Positions 37,974 to 46,057 of a DNA stretch of 64,000 nucleotides are shown here, in pieces. Source of the DNA: Bryobacterales bacterium. Its GTDB lineage: Bacteria; Acidobacteriota; Terriglobia; Bryobacterales; UBA6623. A program made the translations under genes and the position numbers. The stretch lies in NCBI GenBank assembly GCA_028819215.1, contig JAPPMG010000073.1, positions 38,880 to 102,879 of the forward strand, written 5' to 3'. Below the pieces are notes generated by a model that worked only from the letters and a program-made list of their open reading frames with translations, did no database searches and was not told the origin of the DNA. The stretch's first letter is position 1, and each line of letters starts with the position of its first letter.

Positions 37974-38369
37974 TCAGCCAGCTTCCATGTCCAGTACGGG
38001 CAACCCCATGGCTCGGGCGGCATTTACCATTCGGTGGTCGTAGCTCGCAAGCTTGATCTGCTGTCCTTGGCGCCACAATCAGTGGAAGGTCGCCAGATGC
38101 ACAGAATCAAGAGTGCTTACGGGGTAAGGGAACTCGTCCGAAGCCCGCTCAACGGCCGGAGGAAGCAACTCCACTAACGCAATGCACTCGATGATTCCGT
38201 GGGCTGCTTCGCCATGGGATTCTGGCAGCTTGTAGGCGTGTAGTCGGGCCCAAATCTCGTATTCGACCAATCGGCTTGCGACGAGCGATCCGTCCCAGAG
38301 TGCGGTCGACGGGCAGCGGACCTCGGCGAGGAGGTGCGCAAGCGCCACGGAGGTGTCGATGCAAGTCAC
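37974..38369 (-). pseudogene. PIN-domain toxin (VapC-like) with an in-frame TGA
   Basis: The start is GTG 38369, overlapping the antitoxin stop as GTGA. The frame encodes MTCIDTSVALAHLL (first catalytic Asp), EYEIWARL (Glu) and VSTLDSVHLATFH (Asp), then a TGA at 38079-38081. Reading through it in the same frame gives LWRQGQQIKLASYDHRMVNA (fourth acidic residue in SYDHRM) and ends at TGA 37974-37976, for 131 codons in all. That is the normal VapC length, with all four acidic sites. So one nonsense codon splits an otherwise complete toxin. The product ending at 38079 would lack the last catalytic Asp. It may be an inactivated toxin, a sequencing error, or (less likely) read through. Confidence 0.82.
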
Positions 38370-38659
38370 AGATCGCAGCGGTCGACTTCGAGGTCCGCGA
38401 GGATTTCTCGTTGCGGCAGAACGGGCTTCGGCCTAGGCGGAGGGCCCTCAAGTCGCAGGGCCGGAGGTGTCAACCAACCCTTGCGAACCGCCTCAGCCAG
38501 CACCGCATCTCCGAAGACCGGGCTCGGCGATTCCCTAGGGGGACCTATTTCGGCTACCACCCGATCCCGCTCTGTGACCAAGATTGTCTCCCCGGCCGCC
38601 GCCATCCGCATGTACTCACGTAAGCGACTCTTGAGTGTTCGGATCCCAACCGCTCTCAT
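38366..38659 (-). CDS. Phd/YefM-family antitoxin
   Basis: A 97-aa antitoxin. The N-terminal DNA-binding part (MRAVGIRTLKSRLREYMRMAAAGE, cited in part) has the Phd/YefM pattern: a short beta strand, a helix starting at the L-K-S-x-L, then GETILVTERDRVVAEIGP. The C-terminal half is Pro-rich and should wrap the PIN toxin. It overlaps the toxin gene by 4 nt. A perfect dyad sits in its promoter, so the pair is probably autoregulated. The start ATG 38659 is 8 nt from the -10, so the message is predicted to be leaderless. Confidence 0.9.
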   Translation of the reverse strand: MRAVGIRTLKSRLREYMRMAAAGETILVTERDRVVAEIGPPRESPSPVFGDAVLAEAVRKGWLTPPALRLEGPPPRPKPVLPQREILADLEVDRCDL

Positions 38660-39016
38660 GCCACTCTATGTAGCAACTCGTCGCTACATGCTCAAGCCCG
38701 GGCAGGACACTACGTCGGGTGCGCAACGGGTCGGCAGCCTTCGTGACAAGGGCACCCGCGCGCCGTACGTGGACCTGGACGTGGCCGCCCAAACGAGAAA
38801 CAGCGGGGAAGCTTCGAGTTCGGGCCCCGCAAGCAAGCTAAGGGACTCTCTCGAATTCCGCGAGGAACGCATGCGGCTGATCCCGCTCGGCGGGCTCCAG
38901 CAGGCCTCCGATGTGGCCGGCGTTGTCGGATTCTCAGTCTCAGACTCCTCGGACTACGTGAACGGCACGATCAGGTACCACGGCGGATGTATCGTGGGAG
39001 CAGGATCGGCACCAAA
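38660..39016. other. Divergent intergenic region, 357 nt
   Basis: No gene supported. It carries the toxin-antitoxin operator-promoter at its left end; the promoter of the DapA-like gene is not clear. Confidence 0.45.
38667..38695 (-). promoter_or_regulatory. Toxin-antitoxin promoter with operator dyad
   Basis: On the minus strand, TTGAGC (38690-38695), 17 nt, TACATA (38667-38672). A perfect inverted repeat, ATGTAGC-N8-GCTACAT (38668-38689), fills the spacer and overlaps the -10. This is the expected place for the antitoxin to bind and block transcription. Confidence 0.6.
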
Positions 39017-39943
39017 ATGAAGACAGCCCAGATAAGCGGCATCGTCCCGGTCCTGCCGACGCCGTTCGACAGGCAGGAGGAACTCGACCTTGCTTCGTTG
39101 GAGCGCCTCGTTCGATTCTGTGCGAACAGCGGTTTCAGCGCCGTCTGCCTGCCGGCATATGCAAGCGAGTTCTACAAGCTGACCGAGCTAGAGCGGGAAA
39201 TGGTGGTCGGCACCGCAGTCGATGCCGCGGACGGAGACATCCAAGTCATCGCGCAGTCGAACCACTATGCGGGCATTCATGCCGCAACGATCGCAAGCGC
39301 CAACGAAGAGCGAGGCGCCGACGTCATTGCGGTGGCCGTGCCGAGAATGTTCGAGATCTCAGAGGAAGACGTGTACAAGTTCGTGGCCGATGTGGCGGGC
39401 ATGACGTCCCTCCCGGTTCTGGTGCAGGACTTCAACCCAGGTGGTCCGACAATATCGCCCGAAACGGCCAATCGCCTGCACTCGGACTATCCGAACTTCT
39501 GCTACGTCAAGCTGGAACAGCCACTGATGGCGCCGAAAGTGGCTGAAATCCTAGAGGCGACAAATGGTGGCGTACAAGTGCTCGAAGGCTGGGGAGGCAT
39601 GTACCTGCTGGAGGGCGTCGACGCTGGAATCTGCGGAGCCATGCCGGCGCTGGGTGTCGCCGACATACTCCAAGATGTCTACGACCTCGCGGTCGGTGGC
39701 GACCGCGACAGTGCCATGGATCGATTCCAAACGGTGCTACCCTACTTGGCCTACAGCCTGCAGAACATGGAACTGCTGCTGCAGATCGAGAAGAGACTCC
39801 TCGTGCGTCGAGGGCTAATCGAGTGCGACACTGTCCGGCAGACAACCTTGACGCTCGACCCGCACACGGACCGTTACTCGGACTACCTCATCGACCGCGT
39901 GATGTCCTTGTTCGGAAACGCCAACGTCGCAAACGAATCGTGA
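39017..39943 (+). CDS. DapA-family aldolase/lyase, not a true DapA
   Basis: A 308-aa (beta/alpha)8-barrel of the dihydrodipicolinate synthase family. The N-terminal SGIVPVLPTPFDRQEELD is typical, and the Schiff-base Lys is in CYVKLEQP (about residue 165). Two DapA features are missing. The GTTGE motif reads PAYASEF, losing both threonines, and the strand that carries the catalytic Tyr133 of DapA reads VLVQDFNPGG, with Gln in place of Tyr. The enzyme probably cleaves or dehydrates another keto acid, such as a sugar acid. It is coupled by GTGA overlap to a sulfatase gene, which suggests a link to a sulfated carbohydrate (inference). Confidence 0.88.
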   Translation: MKTAQISGIVPVLPTPFDRQEELDLASLERLVRFCANSGFSAVCLPAYASEFYKLTELEREMVVGTAVDAADGDIQVIAQSNHYAGIHAATIASANEERGADVIAVAVPRMFEISEEDVYKFVADVAGMTSLPVLVQDFNPGGPTISPETANRLHSDYPNFCYVKLEQPLMAPKVAEILEATNGGVQVLEGWGGMYLLEGVDAGICGAMPALGVADILQDVYDLAVGGDRDSAMDRFQTVLPYLAYSLQNMELLLQIEKRLLVRRGLIECDTVRQTTLTLDPHTDRYSDYLIDRVMSLFGNANVANES

Positions 39944-41718
39944 GACAGATCCTAGCCGTCATCACACTCTGGATCACAGCGTCTGGAGCCTTCGCACAAC
40001 AGGACTGCAAGGCGGTACCGGAGCCTAGGTTCGAGGGTATTCTCGGTCGCACAGCCCAAGACTCCACACCCTCGCTGCTGCAGCCAGTGCGGCCTTCCGC
40101 GGGTAGTCCGAACGTCGTGTACATCGTCCTCGACGACACGGGTTTCGGAGACTTGGGCTGCTATGGCTCGTCGGTCTCGACACCCAATATCGATTCGCTC
40201 GCTACAGGGGGCCTGTTATTCAACAACTTCCAGTCGAAGGCCGTGTGTTCTCCCACGCGGGCCTCGCTGCTCACGGGCCGCAACGCCCATTCGGTCGGGA
40301 TGAAGGAACTCCCGGGCGGTGACCAGGGATACCCCCATACGCGCGGACGGGTGCCTGCATCGGCGGCGAACATTGCACAGATCCTGAGCCGTGGCGGCTA
40401 CAGCACATTCGCGGCCGGGAAGTGGCACTTGGTACCCCGGGAAGACATGGCGCCAGCAGGGGACCGCACGCACTGGCCGCTCCAAAAGGGCTTCGACCGT
40501 TTCTATGGATTCCTCTCCGGCTGGACCGATCAGTACCGGCCCGACCTTGTGGTGGACAACCACGCGGTCCCAGCTCCCGAGCGGACGGACTACCATTTCT
40601 CGGAAGACATCGTGGACCGGGCAATCTCCATGCTCTCGGGAACCCTCGAGACAGACAGCCGGAAACCCTTCTTCCTGTACCTCGCTTTCGGGGCCACGCA
40701 CGCACCGATCCAAGTGCCCGAGCGCTACATCAAGCGCTACGCAGGAGCGTTCGACGATGGGTGGGACGCAGTCAGGGAAAGACGCTATCTCCGGCAGTTG
40801 GAGCTCGGCATCATTCCGTCGGGAACCAAGCTTCCGCCACGCAATCCGGGCGACCCGGCTTGGACGGACCTTGGCGAGACCGAGCGTAGAGTGTACGCGC
40901 GGTTCATGGAAGCCTACGCAGGGTTCACCGAGCACACGGACGAGCAGATCGGCCGGCTGATCTCGTTCCTGCGGGAGAAGGGCCAGTTCGACAACACCCT
41001 GATCGTGCTGATCTCGGACAACGGCGGCGCACCTGAAGCTGGCGTGAAGGGAAACTTCGCACGTTCGTACGGCGATCCCACGACTGTGGAGGAGATGCAC
41101 GAACGGCTGGACGAACTGGGAGGATCGGGCACGCAGCCGCTCTATCCACGGCCATGGGCAATGGCCTCGAGCGCGCCTTTCAAGTACTACAAGCTGTGGC
41201 CATTCAACGGCGGAGTACGCACGCCGATGATCGTCTCGTGGCCCGATCGAATTCGCAGGCACGGACTGCGCGAACAATTCCTCGACGTTATCGACATCAC
41301 TCCAACCGTGCTCGACTACCTTGGGGTCGAGGCACCGGAAGCCTTCGACGGCGTCTGCCAGATGCCCGTGCATGGCAAGAGCATGAGGGCGGCATTCGAG
41401 GATCCCGCGGCTCCGGCTCCACGCGACACCCAATTCTTCGAGCTGTGGGGCAGCCGGGGAATCTACCACAGAGGCTGGAAGGCGGTGGCGTTCCACACCC
41501 CGGGGACTGATTTTGAGTCCGACCATTGGGAACTCTACAACGTTGAGACGGACTTCACAGAAACCGCCGACCTAGCCGGCCAGCACCCTGAGAAGCTCCA
41601 AGAACTACAGAACTTGTGGTGGATCGAGGCGGAAAAGTACGGCGCGCTCCCCCAGCTCGAAGCCATTCCTATGCGGCGGCGCACCTATAACCAGATCCTC
41701 TCGGATCCGGCACCGTAG
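39940..41718 (+). CDS. Sulfatase (arylsulfatase type), secreted
   Basis: A type I sulfatase of 592 aa with a signal peptide (VRQILAVITLWITASGAFAQ). The formylglycine site is Cys103 in CSPTRASLLTGRN. Metal ligands are in IVLDDTGFGDLG and VLISDNGG, and the Lys-x-His of AAGKWHLVP is present. The barrel-side insert of about 60 residues between FGATHAPIQVP and FMEAYAGFTEHTDEQIG is longer than in the sulfatase at 21795. The start is GTG 39940, overlapping the upstream stop by 4 nt; the longer ORF from 39823 lies inside the lyase gene. It forms a two-gene operon with that lyase. Confidence 0.92.
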   Translation: MRQILAVITLWITASGAFAQQDCKAVPEPRFEGILGRTAQDSTPSLLQPVRPSAGSPNVVYIVLDDTGFGDLGCYGSSVSTPNIDSLATGGLLFNNFQSKAVCSPTRASLLTGRNAHSVGMKELPGGDQGYPHTRGRVPASAANIAQILSRGGYSTFAAGKWHLVPREDMAPAGDRTHWPLQKGFDRFYGFLSGWTDQYRPDLVVDNHAVPAPERTDYHFSEDIVDRAISMLSGTLETDSRKPFFLYLAFGATHAPIQVPERYIKRYAGAFDDGWDAVRERRYLRQLELGIIPSGTKLPPRNPGDPAWTDLGETERRVYARFMEAYAGFTEHTDEQIGRLISFLREKGQFDNTLIVLISDNGGAPEAGVKGNFARSYGDPTTVEEMHERLDELGGSGTQPLYPRPWAMASSAPFKYYKLWPFNGGVRTPMIVSWPDRIRRHGLREQFLDVIDITPTVLDYLGVEAPEAFDGVCQMPVHGKSMRAAFEDPAAPAPRDTQFFELWGSRGIYHRGWKAVAFHTPGTDFESDHWELYNVETDFTETADLAGQHPEKLQELQNLWWIEAEKYGALPQLEAIPMRRRTYNQILSDPAP

Positions 41719-42111
41719 CAATCTGGCAAGGGAAGCGCCCTAACGAGAAGTCGAACTCGAAACTCGAGCACCCTCCCAAGTGGCCTGCGAGGGCTTCGGC
41801 TTCAACGCCTCCAAGCTGTGAGCGGACAATCCCAATCACAAACGACAGTGCTCTCTCCCAATCAGTCGCTCGCGCCCATCGCCCTGAAAACCAGTCCATG
41901 TCAAGCCTCTGCGGGCGGTTCGCGACGCGATCAAGATTGCTACGGACTGTGACCTTACGCGCAATGAGCGGCTCCGCCGTTGCCGATCGAAGCCGTTCCG
42001 TCCGCATCCAAGCCTCTCGCATCGAGGGGGCGGCGCGGACCGGACGGCGATACACTTAGTGCAGGCTCGGCATTCGTTGTTCGTGATTTGCTCTTGGGAC
42101 TTGGATACGCG
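41719..42111. other. Intergenic, 393 nt
   Basis: No supported gene. Overlapping minus-strand frames here have no recognisable motif. TACACT at 42051-42056 may be a -10 for the TPR gene, but no -35 fits. Confidence 0.4.
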
Positions 42112-43938
42112 ATGCAAACGCGACCACCGCGATTCGCAGAAATCCCCGTGACGATCCAGCACGACACTGAAAAGGGCAGGACAGAGCGGGCGGTAGCGGA
42201 TCGGATGGTCGCGAAATTGAGTCGCCGGTGCGCCGCCGGGGATCGATTTCACGGATGCGGCAGGCTCAAAGCTGCAAAAGCAGCAGTGCTCGGCCTGTTC
42301 GTCGTTGTAGTCCCTCTCGTCCTCGGCCAGCAACCTCAAGCCGCGCTCAATCGCCACCTTCAGCAAGCGCAGGTCTACCTGGAAGGCCAGCGGTACGAAC
42401 TCGTCGTCAGCGAGTTGCAGCAAGCTCTTGCAATCCATCCCAATATCCCAGGGGCGTACTACCAGCTTGGCCTTGCGCATTGGCATCTTCAAGACCTAGA
42501 ACAGGCGAAGAACGGATTTCTGAAAGAACTGGAGTTCGAGCCGCCAGACGCCTATTCGCTGTATTACCTGGGACGAATCGCTCTCAGCGAGGCAGACACC
42601 GAGGAGGCTGTAGCGTACTTCGAACGTGTCGTGGCGATCGGCACAATCCTCGACGTTCGGAGCCGACTAGCAAGCGGGTACCTGAGGATGGGGCGGATCG
42701 GCGATGCGGTGGATCTCTTGGAGGAAACCGTCAGGAGATGGCCTGAACGGGGCGAAACCCATTATCTGCTCGGGCAAGCGTATCAACGCCAGGGACGGAC
42801 AACGGAAGCCCGGCACGAGTTCGACCTTGCCCAGAGATGGAAGAACAAACTGCAGGAAGAGATCCGGGGCCTCGTCGAGCTACGGATGCTGCTCCAAAAC
42901 AAGAGCTTGGTCGAGGCGGAGGCCAAGGCAAGAGCCTTGGGATCGTCTGGCGATCCGGACATAATGCTCAGTGCCGCGACCGCGTTGGGGCAGAACGGAT
43001 TTCACGCCAAAGCACTCCCCATCCTCGAGAAAGTGGTCCAGATCCGTCCTCGCTACTCGGAGGCGTACTACAACATGGCGCTTGCCCATGTGTCCATGGA
43101 GCGGCCCGGAGACGCAGTACCAAACCTCCGAAAAGCCTTGGAGTTGCGCCCGGAATTCTACGAAGCACGGTCCCTGCTGGGCAATCTGCTAGTCCAGTCG
43201 GGCAACTTCGAGGACGCGATCCCGCACCTCCGGATGGCGGTTGTGCTCCGCCCCGACAACGTCAAGCTCGTCGCCTTCCTTGGCTTGCAATACTTGCAGG
43301 GCCGCTACTACGAGGAAGCGGTCAAGAGCCTTCGGCAAGCTGTGGACCTCGATCCCGACAACGCGGCCATGCGATACCTGCTTGTTGACGCGCACCACAA
43401 GAACCACGATTTCGAGCAGGCCCTAGAGGAAGCGCAGGCCGCCCTCGCCAGATTTCCGGACCGGGCTGACAGCCACTACCAAGTCGCGTGGCAACTCGAG
43501 AACATGGGCCGCTTCGAGGAGGCAAGGGGCCGCCTCGAACGAGCGCTGGCGATCGATTCCGGCTTCACGGAGGCGCACCGGATGCTCGGAGACGTCGTTT
43601 TGAGGCTCGGTGACGCGGAGGGCAGCTTGGAGCATTTCCGCCGAGCCCTTTCTCAGGACTCTGGCTCGGCCGAGGCCTACGCCGGCCTTGGCAAAGCACT
43701 GATCCAACTCAAGCGGTACGAAGAGACCATTTCTGAAATGGAACGAGCCATCCAGACAGATCCCGAACTTGCAGCCTTGCATCTCCACCTTTCCCAGGCC
43801 TACCGGGCCACCGGGCGCATAGAGGATGCCAAGCGCGAGGCAGCTGCTTTCTCCAAGCTGAACCAGCAGCGAGCTAGGCGTCGTGACCGGGATGTAGAGC
43901 GCGAGTATGTTCCAAGCCAGGTGGGCGGAGAACGCTAG
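42112..43938 (+). CDS. Secreted TPR protein
   Basis: A protein of 608 aa from ATG 42112; ATG 42205 is also possible. A hydrophobic export signal (KAAKAAVLGLFVVVVPLVLG) ends before QQPQ. The rest is about 14 TPR units, e.g. GAYYQLGLAHWHLQDLEQAK, EAYYNMALAHVSMERPGDAV, EARSLLGNLLVQSGNFEDAI and EAYAGLGKALIQLKRYEETI, each about 34 residues with the W-x-x-L-G/A-x-x-x-x-x-x-x-A pattern. It has no catalytic domain and is probably a periplasmic scaffold or receptor. It is the first gene of the TPR/TonB/CRTAC1 island and is convergent with the next TPR gene. Confidence 0.87.
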   Translation: MQTRPPRFAEIPVTIQHDTEKGRTERAVADRMVAKLSRRCAAGDRFHGCGRLKAAKAAVLGLFVVVVPLVLGQQPQAALNRHLQQAQVYLEGQRYELVVSELQQALAIHPNIPGAYYQLGLAHWHLQDLEQAKNGFLKELEFEPPDAYSLYYLGRIALSEADTEEAVAYFERVVAIGTILDVRSRLASGYLRMGRIGDAVDLLEETVRRWPERGETHYLLGQAYQRQGRTTEARHEFDLAQRWKNKLQEEIRGLVELRMLLQNKSLVEAEAKARALGSSGDPDIMLSAATALGQNGFHAKALPILEKVVQIRPRYSEAYYNMALAHVSMERPGDAVPNLRKALELRPEFYEARSLLGNLLVQSGNFEDAIPHLRMAVVLRPDNVKLVAFLGLQYLQGRYYEEAVKSLRQAVDLDPDNAAMRYLLVDAHHKNHDFEQALEEAQAALARFPDRADSHYQVAWQLENMGRFEEARGRLERALAIDSGFTEAHRMLGDVVLRLGDAEGSLEHFRRALSQDSGSAEAYAGLGKALIQLKRYEETISEMERAIQTDPELAALHLHLSQAYRATGRIEDAKREAAAFSKLNQQRARRRDRDVEREYVPSQVGGER

Positions 43939-44031
43939 GGGTGAAGGCCGCATTGCGTGCCCGGCGAGATGCAGTTCGAAGCGCCCCCTCGGCATTGTGC
44001 GCGATGGGTGGATCGTATGGCGGGCTTGCAG

Positions 44032-45756
44032 CTACTCAGCGGCGATACCGACAGTGGCATCCTTCCAAACTGTTGATCGAGCCTCTATGGCGGCTTTTTT
44101 TGTCTCGAAAACGCTCAAGTACTCTCTGGCCCGTTCTCGCTTCTTCGCGCGAGCATACAGCCGTCCCAGCACGTAGTAAGCTTCGTAGAACTCAGGCTCA
44201 GCCTCGATGGCTTGGCGGAGTCGCTCCTCGGCTTCGGCCAGTCGGCCCTGCCCCATCCGCAGCTTGCCCAGCTCGAAGAGGGCCGAGGCATCCGTCGGAT
44301 CGATCTCGATCGCCTTGACCAGAACCGCGGCGGCCCTCGCGGCCTCTTCGACGCCGTTAGTGCCCGACACCAGTGACCGGGCCAGTTCCGTGTAGTAGGG
44401 CACGGCATCGGGCCTGAGTCGGATGGCTCGGCGAAACGCCTCGGCTGCTTGTTCGGGCTGGTTCCGCTTCAGATAAGCGCTACCCAGCAGGAAGTGCGCT
44501 TGGTGATCGTCAGGAGCAAGCTCGATGGACCGCTCCAACAACCGCACGGAAGTCTCGCTCCCGGGCTCCAAGTTCAAGCAGCTGAATCCCACTGCGCGAA
44601 GCAGGCGCTCCCTCGACAGTTCGTGCTCGGCCGTGTCTCGTGCGGCGATGCGGAGTAGCTCGACGGCGGTTCCATGGTGATGCCGGGCACCGAAGTCGCT
44701 GGCGAACTCGAAGAACCGGAGACCCTGCTCGGGATTCTTGCCGATGCCATCGTCAACAGGGCGCTCGGCGATCTCTTGGCGGATCTCGTCGCAGGAATTG
44801 CGCCGGATCGCGTAGAAGACTTTCGGACTCGTCGGTCTAGCCGAGAGCAGCATCTTGCTGAACCAGCTTTCCGCAGCCTCTGTCTTGCCCTGTTCGAGCA
44901 GGACGAGGGCAAGGTTCACGTATGCGTGAGGACTGGACGGTTCATCGGCAATGGCCCTCCCGAGCAACGCCTCAGCGTCATCGAACCGGTCCAGCGCCGC
45001 CAGTGCCGCCGCTAGCAGGGTCAGGACCTCAGCGTTTGCCGAACCGTCCGGCGTGCGCAGGGGAGACAGCAACTCGATGGTTCGCTGGTAACGGTTCAGG
45101 AGGTGGTTGGTCAGCGCTAGGTAGACGCGGGCCTCGAAAGAGTTCTCAGATTTCGCCAAGGCCATTTCGAACGCTGGAACGGCATCCCGATAGAAGTGGT
45201 ACTGAAACAGGAGCCGTCCCACACGCAGCGCGGAGTGGCCGCTCGGCGCGGCTTGCCGCAGGATCTCGCGAGAGTTGTCGAGTCCTGCTGTGAACTGCCC
45301 CGACGCGAATTGCGCCGCGGCGAGATGGAACCGTACCGCTGTATTTCGGAATCCCAGCTGGAGAGCCTCCGACAGATGGTTGGCCGCCTGCGAGTGCTCA
45401 GCAAGCTCCCGGTAGAGAATGCCCGTCCTGTAGTGGAGGACCCGTTGCTTCGGGTTCGCCGACAGGGATTCCCGGTACTCGCCGACGGCGTCGTATGGAC
45501 GCCCTAGGGCCGCGTAGATCTCGCCGAGCTCTCTGTGGAGCGTTGCGAGCTCCTTCCCCGACGGTTTCCCCTCTTGGGCAGACGCCAGGAGTCGCTCGAA
45601 CGACGCAACGGCTTCCTCCAGGTCGCCCGCCTCTCTTTGGGTGCGGGCCTGAGACAGGAGAGCGCCAATGTCCGTAGCGAGTAACGTCGGGGGAATCACA
45701 AGACACCCGATCCAAGCGAACGGGCCTATGACTGCCTTGAGAGATCTCTTCAGCAC
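44032..45756 (-). CDS. Secreted TPR protein
   Basis: A protein of 574 aa from GTG 45756. That start gives a proper signal peptide (MLKRSLKAVIGPFAWIGC, cleavage after ...LLATD region) and has GGAA 8 nt upstream. The alternative TTG 45861 adds 35 charged residues. TPR units cover most of the chain, e.g. ATLHRELGEIYAALGRPYDA, QAHFLLGSAYLKRNQPEQAA, SALFELGKLRMGQGRLAEAE and EAYYVLGRLYARAKKRERAR. A middle stretch (about 290-380) is less regular. It is divergent from the TonB receptor gene, sharing a 300-nt promoter region. It probably works with the other TPR proteins here. Confidence 0.86.
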   Translation of the reverse strand: MLKRSLKAVIGPFAWIGCLVIPPTLLATDIGALLSQARTQREAGDLEEAVASFERLLASAQEGKPSGKELATLHRELGEIYAALGRPYDAVGEYRESLSANPKQRVLHYRTGILYRELAEHSQAANHLSEALQLGFRNTAVRFHLAAAQFASGQFTAGLDNSREILRQAAPSGHSALRVGRLLFQYHFYRDAVPAFEMALAKSENSFEARVYLALTNHLLNRYQRTIELLSPLRTPDGSANAEVLTLLAAALAALDRFDDAEALLGRAIADEPSSPHAYVNLALVLLEQGKTEAAESWFSKMLLSARPTSPKVFYAIRRNSCDEIRQEIAERPVDDGIGKNPEQGLRFFEFASDFGARHHHGTAVELLRIAARDTAEHELSRERLLRAVGFSCLNLEPGSETSVRLLERSIELAPDDHQAHFLLGSAYLKRNQPEQAAEAFRRAIRLRPDAVPYYTELARSLVSGTNGVEEAARAAAVLVKAIEIDPTDASALFELGKLRMGQGRLAEAEERLRQAIEAEPEFYEAYYVLGRLYARAKKRERAREYLSVFETKKAAIEARSTVWKDATVGIAAE

Positions 45757-45962
45757 CTCAGTTCCAATTCTCGTCCACTTAGTCCGGGAAGATCTTCGCT
45801 CGGCGGCCGGTCCGACTGATCCTTGGGGAAAACTGGCCGAATCGTGGAGCGAATTCGCCAACGCTATGCCGGTCTTCCCAACATCGGTGCCGGGCAGCTA
45901 TTGCGAATCAACAGCCCATCGTGCCGCTCGGCAGGCCCCTAGTCAACCCTTCCACTGGGTCG

Positions 45963-45995
45963 TTGACAACCAGAGACAAGATATGATCACATCAT
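45963..45995 (+). promoter_or_regulatory. Candidate promoter with dyad for the TonB receptor gene
   Basis: TTGACA (45963-45968) is followed by TCACAT at 18-nt spacing (TATGAT is at only 13). A perfect dyad, ATGAT-CAC-ATCAT (45983-45995), overlaps the -10 region. It is a plausible operator; the expected leader is about 55 nt. Confidence 0.4.
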
Positions 45996-46057
45996 GGTCG
46001 GCTACGGTGCACTGGCATCGCACTGCTGGCGGACCGAAATCAGCTCTTGGAGGGTGA

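Noticed and set aside
41669..42055. Minus-strand ORF of 128 codons, considered as a small gene in the 41.7-42.1 kb gap
   Set aside because: It has no recognisable motif and no Shine-Dalgarno. It overlaps the end of the sulfatase gene.
44094..44102. A run of T as a terminator
   Set aside because: It lies inside the 3' coding part of the TPR gene at 44032 and has no hairpin before it.
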